Below are positions 1 to 6,609 of a stretch of 64,000 bases of DNA, in pieces. The position numbers were made by a program, and so were the translations under genes. The stretch spans positions 124,001 to 188,000 of the forward strand of contig JACPGU010000001.1 of the NCBI GenBank assembly GCA_016188915.1, given 5' to 3'. How positions within the stretch are numbered: the first letter of the stretch is position 1; each line of letters begins with the position of its first letter. The stretch is from Candidatus Microgenomates bacterium. Lineage in GTDB: Bacteria; Patescibacteria; JACPGU01. A model generated the notes under the pieces. It did not search any database. It saw nothing but the letters and a program-made list of their open reading frames with translations, and had not been told where the DNA came from.

Positions 1-98
1 GATTTCAATCGCAAACGCACTCTTTGGCCAAATTGCTTTTCCGCTTTTTTAGGAGCAGAAGCAGATTTTGCTTTTGTTTTGGTAGCAGTTTCCGCCAT
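1..98 (-). CDS. rpsJ: 30S ribosomal protein S10, N-terminal part (truncated by window edge)
   Basis: Only the first 32 codons are in the window. The product begins with an Ala/Lys-rich tail of about 22 residues and then reads QRVRLRLKS, which is the first beta strand of S10 (usual form IRIRLKxFDH). S10 is a small-subunit head protein and, as NusE, an antitermination partner. It lies directly downstream of tuf on the same strand, the normal tuf-rpsJ order. The Lys-rich N-terminal extension is longer than in most bacterial S10. The start is the ATG whose complement is at 96-98; I see no strong ribosome site, only a hairpin upstream. Confidence 0.85.
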   Translation of the reverse strand, partial: MAETATKTKAKSASAPKKAEKQFGQRVRLRLK

Positions 99-110
99 AA
101 AAAATCTAAA

Positions 111-139
111 ATTCCTGAAAACTTGGAGTTTTCAGGAAT
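111..139 (-). terminator. hairpin between tuf and rpsJ
   Basis: Thirteen-base arms ATTCCTGAAAACT and AGTTTTCAGGAAT enclose a 3-nt loop. On the minus strand it is followed by a T-rich stretch that runs to the rpsJ start. It could act as a partial terminator or processing site that lowers rpsJ expression relative to tuf. Confidence 0.5.
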
Positions 140-144
140 TAATA

Positions 145-1347
145 TTACTTGCTAATCTTGGTTACGATACCGGCTCCTACGGTGCGACCGCCTTCGCGAA
201 TAGCAAAGCGCATGCCGTCTTCCATAGCTACCGGTACAATCAATTTGATTTTCAAAGTAACGGTGTCGCCCGGCATTACCATTTCAGCGCCTTCCGGCAA
301 TTCTACTTCGCCCGTTACATCGGTTGTTCTGATGTAAAATTGTGGCTTGTAGCCTTTGAAAAATGGTGTGTGACGACCGCCTTCCTCTTTAGTCAGAATA
401 TACACTTCACCTTCAAATTCTGTATGAGGAGTGATGGAACCTGGCTTTGCCAAAACTTGACCTCTCTCAATGTCTTCTTTTTCAATACCGCGGAGCAACA
501 CGCCGACATTGTCACCAGCTTGGCCTTGGTCGAGCAATTTTCTAAACATCTCCACCCCTGTGACAACTGTTTTTTTAGTATCACGGATACCCACTATTTC
601 AATTTCTTCATTGACTTTGACAATGCCTCTTTCAATACGACCGGTGGCAACAGTGCCACGTCCTTTGATAGAGAAAACATCTTCTACCGCCATCAAAAAT
701 GGCTTATCTACTGCTCTTTCTGGCTGCGGGATATAGGTATCCAAAGCAGTGGCCAATTCTATAACAGGACCACAATTTTGGCAATCAGCCTTGCCGCAAC
801 CGCACTCCAAAGCTTTCAGCGCGGAGCCTTTGACGATAGGCGTGTCTTTACCTGGAAATTCATATTTAGTCAACAGATCCCTGACCTCTTCTTCCACCAA
901 AGAAACCAACTCCGGATCGGAAACCATATCAGCTTTGTTTAAGAATACAACGATATATGGAACACCCACTTGACGAGCAAGGAGAATGTGTTCGCGAGTT
1001 TGTGGCATCGGACCATCGGCGGCAGAAACTACCAAAATAGCTCCGTCCATTTGAGCGGCACCAGTAATCATATTCTTGATGTAGTCGGCGTGACCTGGAC
1101 AGTCTACGTGCGCGTAGTGACGATTGGGAGTCTGATATTCTACGTGCGCTGTATTGATAGTAATGCCGCGAGCCTTTTCTTCTGGAGCGGCATCTATTTG
1201 GTCATAGCCCTTTACTTCAACTTGCTGACCAGAACCAGCCAAAACTTTCGTCAAAGCAGCGGTAAGAGTAGTTTTACCGTGGTCTACGTGTCCAATTGTA
1301 CCAACATTCAAATGCGGTTTGCTGCGGTCGAATTTTTCTCCTGCCAT
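145..1347 (-). CDS. tuf: translation elongation factor Tu
   Basis: 400 residues, full length for EF-Tu, the GTPase that brings aminoacyl-tRNA to the ribosome. Visible G-domain motifs are GHVDHGKTT near residues 19-27, RGITI, DCPGHADYI and NKADM; beta-barrel domains II and III follow. A Cys-rich insertion (CGCGKADCQNC) near residues 180-190 sits in the G domain and could bind metal; comparable cysteine insertions occur in some CPR EF-Tu. The start is supported by AGGAGG about 5 nt upstream. It is followed by rpsJ, but the usual upstream neighbour fusA is about 5 kb away, separated by accessory genes. Confidence 0.98.
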   Translation of the reverse strand: MAGEKFDRSKPHLNVGTIGHVDHGKTTLTAALTKVLAGSGQQVEVKGYDQIDAAPEEKARGITINTAHVEYQTPNRHYAHVDCPGHADYIKNMITGAAQMDGAILVVSAADGPMPQTREHILLARQVGVPYIVVFLNKADMVSDPELVSLVEEEVRDLLTKYEFPGKDTPIVKGSALKALECGCGKADCQNCGPVIELATALDTYIPQPERAVDKPFLMAVEDVFSIKGRGTVATGRIERGIVKVNEEIEIVGIRDTKKTVVTGVEMFRKLLDQGQAGDNVGVLLRGIEKEDIERGQVLAKPGSITPHTEFEGEVYILTKEEGGRHTPFFKGYKPQFYIRTTDVTGEVELPEGAEMVMPGDTVTLKIKLIVPVAMEDGMRFAIREGGRTVGAGIVTKISK

Positions 1348-1710
1348 TTTATCCTCCTGTAAACAAATTTATTTATTTTTTGTAAAATAATATTTTGCTT
1401 TGTGTAGTAAATTTATGGGCAAAAAAATAATGCCTCACAAAGAAACCTTTGCTATGCCTAAATAGCTACAAGCCATTTTACCTAATATTCAGGAGTAGCG
1501 CAAGGGGGATTTTCGCGCTCACTAATTTTATATGATAGTCTTGCACGACCTGCCAATTTTCGCTTCTCGCGACCCGCCTGCCGGCGAGGCAGGGACAGGA
1601 ATCGTAGTTCCGTGAGCGAGAAAGAATATAGGCGGGTAATGTCAAGCTTGTCCTATAATTATTTGACACTAACTAACAATACCCCTATAATTGCTCTTAT
1701 AATTTAATTT
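1348..1710. other. intergenic region between tuf and a divergent toxin-antitoxin pair
   Basis: About 360 nt without a credible gene. It holds the AT-rich tuf leader, a short GC hairpin CCTGCC-GGCGA-GGCAGG at 1577-1593 (related GC-rich words recur near 39347 and 51357) and the promoter of the pair at 1711. A 63-codon frame on the minus strand (1478-1669) has no ribosome site or recognisable sequence. Confidence 0.6.
1663..1691 (+). promoter_or_regulatory. sigma70-type promoter of the PIN toxin-antitoxin pair
   Basis: TTGACA at 1663-1668, a 17-nt spacer and TATAAT at 1686-1691, both perfect consensus. The predicted transcript starts about 12 nt before the antitoxin ATG. Confidence 0.75.
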
Positions 1711-1932
1711 ATGACAACCAAAAGCATTAATATACAAAAAAACTCTATTTCTCTACCTGATTCTTGGAAAAACACCCGGGCTTTTGTTTCTATTTCCTCC
1801 GATTCTTTAGTACTAAAAAAGATGAAACCTCTAGACCTGACCTCTATCAAAGAAAAAATGAAGGCCGCCGGCAAAAATATTACTCAAAAAGACATCTTTT
1901 CTGCCACAAAAAAGGCTCGAAAACAAAAATAA
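1711..1932 (+). CDS. putative antitoxin of a PIN-type toxin-antitoxin pair
   Basis: 73 residues. The N-terminal half (SISLPDSWKN) resembles the beta-strand region of small AbrB/RelB-like antitoxins; the C-terminal half is Lys-rich and helical (DIFSATKKARKQK), as expected for a toxin-neutralising tail. I assign the role from context: its TAA is directly followed by the ATG of a PIN-domain ribonuclease with no gap, the usual antitoxin-toxin order, and it sits behind a consensus promoter. No family name can be given with confidence. Confidence 0.7.
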   Translation: MTTKSINIQKNSISLPDSWKNTRAFVSISSDSLVLKKMKPLDLTSIKEKMKAAGKNITQKDIFSATKKARKQK

Positions 1933-2349
1933 ATGAATATTGTCTTAGATACCAATATCATCATTTCGGGACTTTTGTGGAAAGGAAACGCAAAAGTTCT
2001 TTTTGATTTCATTGAAGAAAACGAATTTACTATTTGTTTAACTCCCAAAATACTTGACGAAATAAAACGAGTTTTGGAGTATCCTAGAATAAAAAAACAA
2101 CTCGAAAAAGTCTCTCTAGAGATTAATGAAGTACTCTTTTTTCTCTTGCAATATTCTGAAATATATTCTGATATAGAAATTTTTAAAGTAGTAGCCGACG
2201 ACCCTTCTGACGATATGTTTGTCAATTGCGCTCTTCTCTGTGGCTCTCAATATATTATCTCTGGCGATCAGCATCTGTTGAAAATAAAAAAGTTTCAAAA
2301 TGTGGCTATACTAACGGTAAGAGAATTTTTAGAAAAACAAAACCCATGA
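1933..2349 (+). CDS. PIN-domain ribonuclease toxin (COG1569-like)
   Basis: 138 residues. The PIN fold is shown by the N-terminal strand with the first acidic residue (NIVLDTNIIISGLLW, Asp6), the central Glu in LDEIKRVL, and the C-terminal acidic cluster (VVADDPSDDMFVNCALL) followed by the strand QYIISGDQHLL. These are the metal-binding residues of the PIN nuclease site. Family members are toxins that cleave tRNA or mRNA. The ORF starts right after the antitoxin stop, and its own stop overlaps the start of the next gene (ATGA), so the three may be co-transcribed. Confidence 0.85.
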   Translation: MNIVLDTNIIISGLLWKGNAKVLFDFIEENEFTICLTPKILDEIKRVLEYPRIKKQLEKVSLEINEVLFFLLQYSEIYSDIEIFKVVADDPSDDMFVNCALLCGSQYIISGDQHLLKIKKFQNVAILTVREFLEKQNP

Positions 2350-2903
2350 AAACAAAAACCAAATTCTACTTCTACTTATTATTAAATTTTCCAGGTATTG
2401 CGACGCACGAACTGTCGCATGCTATTTTCTGCTGGCTTTCGGGAGTAAAGGTGACGAAAGTCGTCTTCTTTCAATTCAAAAATCCTCCGGGCTTCGTGGA
2501 GCACCACCAGCCTCGTGGCGTTCTTCAATCATTTTTCATCTCCTTCGGCCCCTTCTTTTTTGGTAGTTTTGTTTCTCTTTCTATGTTCTGGATTGTAAGT
2601 TACATGTTGAGAAGTTCTTTTTCTTCATACTTAATACCTGATACTCAATACTTAATACTGATGTTTGTCTCTCTCTACCTCGGTCTCTCCGTCTCCCTCA
2701 ATCTCTTTCCCAGCGACGAAGATGCGAAGGTCTTGCTCTCCAATGTCAATTATCATGTCTTGCACCGTTTCAATCCCTTCGCCGTTCTGCTCTATCCTTT
2801 TGTTTTACTAATTCGTCTTTTTAATTTTCTCCGTCGCGTCCATTTTGACTGGGCGTATGCGATCTTTCTTTTTTTGCTAACCTGGTATTTCATCAATGAG
2901 TAG
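2346..2903 (+). CDS. membrane zinc metalloprotease with HExxH motif
   Basis: 185 residues from the ATG that overlaps the PIN toxin stop. An N-terminal hydrophobic stretch contains THELSHAIF, an HExxH zinc site lying in a membrane segment as in M50-type or DUF3267-like intramembrane peptidases; several further membrane segments follow. A distal Asp for zinc may be in NLFPSDEDAKVL. The peptide SYLIPDTQYLIL near residue 97 is encoded by a degenerate tandem word (tacttaatac) that also occurs in intergenic DNA, so it is probably a repeat-derived insertion in a loop. Substrate unknown. Confidence 0.7.
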   Translation: MKTKTKFYFYLLLNFPGIATHELSHAIFCWLSGVKVTKVVFFQFKNPPGFVEHHQPRGVLQSFFISFGPFFFGSFVSLSMFWIVSYMLRSSFSSYLIPDTQYLILMFVSLYLGLSVSLNLFPSDEDAKVLLSNVNYHVLHRFNPFAVLLYPFVLLIRLFNFLRRVHFDWAYAIFLFLLTWYFINE

Positions 2904-2930
2904 GACACGACGTTCGACCTCGTGTCCTAG
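2901..2930. repeat. GGACACGACG palindrome, copy 1
   Basis: Inverted repeat TAGGACACGACG-TTCGA-CCTCGTGTCCTA with one mismatch. Copies occur at 9326-9360 and 48212-48238, plus a half copy at 48243-48258. It overlaps the stop of the metalloprotease gene and could serve as its terminator stem. Confidence 0.8.
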
Positions 2931-2933
2931 TCA

Positions 2934-2962
2934 TTGAGAGATAAGACAGTGTCTGTTATAAT
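2934..2962 (+). promoter_or_regulatory. promoter of the Cys-rich mini-protein pair
   Basis: TTGAGA at 2934-2939, 17-nt spacer, TATAAT at 2957-2962. It lies directly behind the palindrome that closes the previous gene. Confidence 0.7.
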
Positions 2963-3000
2963 GGATAACGAATGACAAAAAAACAGAAAGGAGAAGAACG

Positions 3001-3300
3001 GTGGGCGAACCCAATGAGATCGTTAACAACCTTGTCGATCCTGAATGTAAATCTTGCCAAGGGACTGGCAAATGTCCCGATGATGATTGCGATGGCGGAT
3101 TTATTCCCGGTGATATCGATGCGGAATGCGATCTCCCCCTCGAGATGCAACACATGAGCACCCCCGATCCTTGCAGGATATGCTTTGGAACCGGCAAATG
3201 TCTTTGCGTTCTGCTCAAAGAAAGTCCGGAAAGATGGGGGTCCGTGATCTTCGGAGAAGAGCAGTGGGAAAAAATGGAGAAAGAAAAGACTACGCCATGA
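3001..3300 (+). CDS. small Cys-rich protein with DnaJ-like zinc knuckles
   Basis: 99 residues from a GTG start with AAAGGAG 8 nt upstream. Two CxxCxGTGKC-type knuckles are visible: CKSCQGTGKC near residue 17 and CRICFGTGKC near residue 58. This is the repeat of the DnaJ zinc-finger domain, but there is no J domain or other part of DnaJ. The acidic middle (DDDCDGGFIPGD) separates the knuckles. Its TGA overlaps the ATG of a second Cys-rich gene. Likely a zinc-binding mini-protein; function unknown. A related protein is at 8996. Confidence 0.7.
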   Translation: MGEPNEIVNNLVDPECKSCQGTGKCPDDDCDGGFIPGDIDAECDLPLEMQHMSTPDPCRICFGTGKCLCVLLKESPERWGSVIFGEEQWEKMEKEKTTP

Positions 3301-3503
3301 CCGCTACAAAACGCTCGAAAGATTCTTATGCCGATCCAACATGCCCAAGATGCCAGGGCGATGGCAAATGCAATAAATGTGGCGGAGCAAAGACTATACG
3401 CTACGGCAGAGATTCATATATCCTCGGCTATGACGATTTTTGCGACAGATGTAATGGTACCGGTTTCTGCTCTTGTCGCCGACCGCCCAATCCCCTTTTC
3501 TGA
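3297..3503 (+). CDS. second small Cys-rich zinc-knuckle protein
   Basis: 68 residues, starting in an ATGA overlap with the previous gene, which implies coupled translation. It contains CPRCQGDGKCNKCGG near residues 16-30 and CDRCNGTGFCSC near residues 50-61, again DnaJ-type knuckles without the rest of DnaJ. A terminator follows, so the two genes form one short operon. Function unknown; the conserved CxxCxGxG spacing supports zinc binding. Confidence 0.7.
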   Translation: MTATKRSKDSYADPTCPRCQGDGKCNKCGGAKTIRYGRDSYILGYDDFCDRCNGTGFCSCRRPPNPLF

Positions 3504-3550
3504 TTTTATGACCACGCGAAACATTTTTATCCTCATCGAACACCGCTCAA

Positions 3551-3582
3551 AAAGAGACCCGCAAGGGTCTCTTAATTTTTTA
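3551..3582 (+). terminator. intrinsic terminator of the Cys-rich pair
   Basis: Stem AAGAGACCC-GCAA-GGGTCTCTT followed by a T-rich run at 3573-3581. Confidence 0.8.
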
Positions 3583-3610
3583 GCGCGATTGGCAATTTGA
3601 CCTAGCGCCC

Positions 3611-3731
3611 TATTGTCACTTTTCTCCTCATCAATCTCCCCCTCACTTTTTTTTAAAAAATTTCAAACACGACCTATAACTCACGGCTTGCCCCGCATCC
3701 TTCATGGTGCGTGGGTCGTGAGTTATAGGTC
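3611..3731. repeat. composite repeat, left copy (flanks the gene at 3807)
   Basis: A pyrimidine-rich lead (CTCATCAATCTCC) is followed by the arm ACGACCTATAACTCACG, a 30-nt core and the reverse arm CGTGAGTTATAGGTC. The same lead and left arm recur at 5140-5246, where the core is in the opposite orientation. A core-less version is at 59353-59394. Confidence 0.8.
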
Positions 3732-3758
3732 ATAAGCCTAGCTATCAACGAGCCACAA

Positions 3759-3785
3759 CAAAAAGAGGGAGACGAGTCTCCCTCT
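3759..3785 (-). terminator. terminator of the helical-repeat protein gene
   Basis: On the minus strand: stem AGAGGGAGAC / GTCTCCCTCT with a 2-nt loop, then TTTTTG. Confidence 0.75.
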
Positions 3786-3806
3786 AGGATCTTTACGGAA
3801 AAGAAA

Positions 3807-4976
3807 TTATTTCTTGATGGCCTTTTTTATGGCCAGAGCCAAAGCGGCATACAGCTCCGCGGGGGTATAGTCACTCGGTGGCTTCAGACCCTGGATAGCC
3901 AAATGTGCTCGCGCAAAATCTTTCAGTTTCCGCGTGTGCTCAGCGATTGCTATCAGAGCCAAGACCTTGTCGTGATTAAACACTATCCTCGCCATTTCCT
4001 TGCGCGCGGCAGAGAGACACCTCTGACTCAGCCGTATCTTTACGATGGACAGCCGGGCGCGATCCACATCGGCAGAGCTTCGATAATCATTGCATTCAAG
4101 ACAAGAATGTACGCTCTTTACAAGAGCATCAACCTCTTCTCGAGTGACGCCAGGAACTGTGGCTTCTGCGCAAAGAAGCTCAATGTAGTCAGAACCATAC
4201 ATCCAGTTGCTTCTAAGCGACTTTTTTAGGTCATCCGCTTTTTTGGTGTAGGAAGCTCCTTTCCCTTCGTCATTCTTCGCCAGATAGGCGGAAGCGATGA
4301 ATCTGTAGGCCAAAGTTTTTTGGTAATCATTCGAAATGTTTTCGGCCACTTCTTCCGCCCCCACAAAATCCCCTATTTTGAGCTGCGCTTTCACTAATGA
4401 AAATCGCGCTTTTGCCATAATCCCAGAGTTACGAATGAGGCAAAGGTTCATCAGGGCTTCCTCTATAAACTTCGCATCCCCGCTTTTTTCTGCCATCATT
4501 GCTCGGCATCGCACTCTGCTTGGGGAGGATGCGGAAGTAAGTTTCCCAAGAGCCTTCTCCGCAAGACCGTCATGCCCGTGCTCAAGCAGAGACTCCACAA
4601 GAGAGGCGGCCATCCAACCATCCTGACGGGCCGACTGAACTTCTTCTAGCGCCCGGTCAAAATCCGCCTTCTCGCCTGTGATGGCCGCGATATAGCAAAG
4701 CGTCTCTTCTTGTCGAGACCATTGCATATCTTTCCTTTTCTCGAGCAACAATCGCACTTCAACGATCAATTCTTCCAATCTTGTCTGAAGTGCAATTTGA
4801 TTATAGATGTCAAGCAAAATTTGCAGATCCCGATCGAGACCTGAGCCCCCACCACCTTCCTCGAGTAATCGGTTGTAGTCGCGAAGCAAAACCTGCAATG
4901 TCTGACTGGAATCTGGGTCGGCGACGATTCTTTCGAGTAATTGTCTTAATTGTCCTACCGTTGGCCTTCTTCCCAT
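3807..4976 (-). CDS. helical-repeat (TPR-like) protein of unknown function
   Basis: 389 residues from the ATG at 4976, chosen because AAGAGGTG lies 4-6 nt upstream; an in-frame ATG at 5045 lacks such a site. The sequence is almost all alpha-helical with paired-helix repeats of about 35 residues rich in Ala, Leu and Glu (for example ALEEVQSARQDGWMAASLVE), suggesting a TPR or Sel1-like scaffold with no enzyme motifs, signal peptide or membrane segment. A protein of the same architecture and the same leader (TTAACAAAGAGGT-type) is at 57914. The gene has its own promoter and terminator and lies between two copies of a composite repeat, so it looks like a self-contained inserted cassette. Confidence 0.65.
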   Translation of the reverse strand: MGRRPTVGQLRQLLERIVADPDSSQTLQVLLRDYNRLLEEGGGGSGLDRDLQILLDIYNQIALQTRLEELIVEVRLLLEKRKDMQWSRQEETLCYIAAITGEKADFDRALEEVQSARQDGWMAASLVESLLEHGHDGLAEKALGKLTSASSPSRVRCRAMMAEKSGDAKFIEEALMNLCLIRNSGIMAKARFSLVKAQLKIGDFVGAEEVAENISNDYQKTLAYRFIASAYLAKNDEGKGASYTKKADDLKKSLRSNWMYGSDYIELLCAEATVPGVTREEVDALVKSVHSCLECNDYRSSADVDRARLSIVKIRLSQRCLSAARKEMARIVFNHDKVLALIAIAEHTRKLKDFARAHLAIQGLKPPSDYTPAELYAALALAIKKAIKK

Positions 4977-5074
4977 CACGCACCTCTTGTTAAAGAATTT
5001 CCGCCAGTAGTTTATTGTGGCGAAATAGCACGCCAAGCGCGCCATTTCGCCTACGAACCCCAGCAGATACTGTT

Positions 5075-5103
5075 ATTATAGCGCAAATATTTATAAATAC
5101 CAA
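5075..5103 (-). promoter_or_regulatory. promoter of the helical-repeat protein gene
   Basis: Minus strand TTGGTA, 17-nt spacer, TATAAT (complement at 5075-5080). Confidence 0.6.
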
Positions 5104-5139
5104 ATTATATTCGTCCATTTCTTCGTCTCCTCCAGTATC

Positions 5140-5246
5140 GTCACACCCTTTCTCATCAATCTCCACCTAATTTCAAATCAAATTCAAACACGACCTATAA
5201 CTCACGGCCCACGCACCATGAAGGATGCAGGGCAAGCCGTGAGTTA
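5140..5246. repeat. composite repeat, right copy with inverted core
   Basis: Same lead (CTCATCAATCTCC) and arm (ACGACCTATAACTCACG) in the same direction as the copy at 3611, but the core (GCATCCTTCATGGTGCGTGG on the left) appears as its reverse complement. The right arm is shortened to CGTGAGTTA. Confidence 0.8.
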
Positions 5247-5352
5247 GCGTAGTAGCATAACTGATGGTACTAATGATTCTGTTTATGGCGAATGACTGAA
5301 GGCAATTCAAGAGTAGTTAAAAATAGTTGCCGGAAGACAAATGCTGTTTATG

Positions 5353-5385
5353 CAAAAAAACAACCCCGAGGCAAAAGCCCCGGGG
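5353..5385 (-). terminator. terminator of the membrane protein gene at 5428
   Basis: Minus strand stem CCCCGGGGC-TTTT-GCCTCGGGG followed by TTGTTTTTTT. Confidence 0.85.
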
Positions 5386-5427
5386 CGCGAGAAATAGACG
5401 AACGAATGACGAGGACGGAGGCGAGGA

Positions 5428-6333
5428 CTACACCCCCAGCGGGGTTCTGCTCTTGGCGCTTTCCGCGCTCTTAGTGCTTTTCTTTTTCCCCTCTTCCTTT
5501 TTCCTCCACTCCCTGTAATCCACGACGAAATCCCAATCGGGGTCTTTAAGGAATCTCAACCATCGCTCGGGGGAAATCTCGTTGAGCCACTCTATGGCGG
5601 CAAGGATGTCGGACTTCGTCGGCCTGTCATCACCCGTACCCGATATCGCGTCTCTCAATTTCTCTAATGCCTTCGCCACAGCCAGCCGGTACCTTTCAAA
5701 AAGAATCTCCGCCACGCTCTGGCCTGCGTGTCTTTCCGCGAGAAGCAACAGATCCTTGATCCGCTCCGAAAATATGTTACCTAGTGGTCGCAGGGGTTCT
5801 CTTAGGGAACCGTCTTTAACATAAAAGAAGTCGCCTAAAAAAGAGATCCCCTTCTTCCAATTTGCCGCCCTGAAGTGACAAGAGAGCCATTCGGTGGAAG
5901 GGTCAGGGTAATCCGAATACAGCTTCAGAAGGAATTTTTGACTCCTCATCCAGTAAAATTCTGTCATACCTACGATGCCCAGAAAATTACCGAGGGAGTA
6001 CTCCTTTACTTCTTTGTTGCCCTCGTCCAAGATGAAAACCTTGCAATTATTCATGGAGGACCCTTGCCTGATATGTCCGAGAATGATTTCTCGCATTCTT
6101 TTTTCAACTACGCCGGATCCTTCATTCCTGCTCCAGTAAGCAATCTTTTTGACGATCAGAATCGCCTTGTGGTGGTAATAGGCAGCATTAAACGCCGCCA
6201 TCAAAGAAGCAAGGGATAGGGGGATAGAGGAAGAACTGATTATTGGATGCATATGCTTCCAATAAATCAAATCGCCGAGAAAGAATAATCCGCCAAGCAA
6301 ACTGAGAACGGCCCAACAAAGATACCAGAACAT
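5428..6333 (-). CDS. membrane-anchored protein of unknown function
   Basis: 301 residues from the ATG at 6333, which has AAGGAGGT 5 nt upstream; the longer frame to 6423 has no such site. Two hydrophobic segments lie at about residues 4-26 and 36-60, followed by a charged, mostly helical soluble part of about 240 residues and a Lys-rich C-terminus (KKEEGKKKSTKS). No enzyme motif is recognisable. The gene is a single transcription unit with a perfect consensus promoter and a strong terminator, inserted between fusA and tuf. Confidence 0.65.
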   Translation of the reverse strand: MFWYLCWAVLSLLGGLFFLGDLIYWKHMHPIISSSSIPLSLASLMAAFNAAYYHHKAILIVKKIAYWSRNEGSGVVEKRMREIILGHIRQGSSMNNCKVFILDEGNKEVKEYSLGNFLGIVGMTEFYWMRSQKFLLKLYSDYPDPSTEWLSCHFRAANWKKGISFLGDFFYVKDGSLREPLRPLGNIFSERIKDLLLLAERHAGQSVAEILFERYRLAVAKALEKLRDAISGTGDDRPTKSDILAAIEWLNEISPERWLRFLKDPDWDFVVDYREWRKKEEGKKKSTKSAESAKSRTPLGV

Positions 6334-6496
6334 CACAACCTCCTTTTGCCTTGCTGTCTTGTCCTTTTTGCCTTTTTTTTCGAGTTGCCTCGAGATCATG
6401 CAAACCGAACTACAGCCCGACAAAACACGGTTTTTCTTGAGCAGGGCAACCGCGAAACCATCGTCCTTATTTTAAGGATCGATACCAACTGTTCTA

Positions 6497-6525
6497 ATTA
6501 TACGCTCAACAAAGCTAAATGTCAA
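6497..6525 (-). promoter_or_regulatory. consensus promoter of the gene at 5428
   Basis: Minus strand TTGACA (complement 6520-6525), 17-nt spacer, TATAAT (complement 6497-6502); both boxes are perfect. Confidence 0.8.
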
Positions 6526-6532
6526 GAAAGTC

Positions 6533-6562
6533 AAAAAGGGGTGGGTTAGAAACCCGCCCCTA
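6533..6562 (-). terminator. GGGCGGGTT repeat acting as fusA terminator
   Basis: Minus strand stem GGGGCGGGTT-TCT-AACCCACCCC then TTTTT. The same repeat family occurs twice at 25063-25122. It lies after the AT-rich stretch downstream of fusA. Confidence 0.7.
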
Positions 6563-6609
6563 CAATTTCTTAATTTTTTATTTTTTTATTTTTTTATTTT
6601 CTCCCCCCC

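Noticed and set aside
79..942. Long plus-strand open frame of 287 codons
   Set aside because: Antisense shadow of tuf, which is certain; no ribosome site or protein-like composition.
1478..1669. 63-codon minus-strand frame between tuf and the toxin pair
   Set aside because: No ribosome site, no recognisable sequence, overlaps the GC hairpin.
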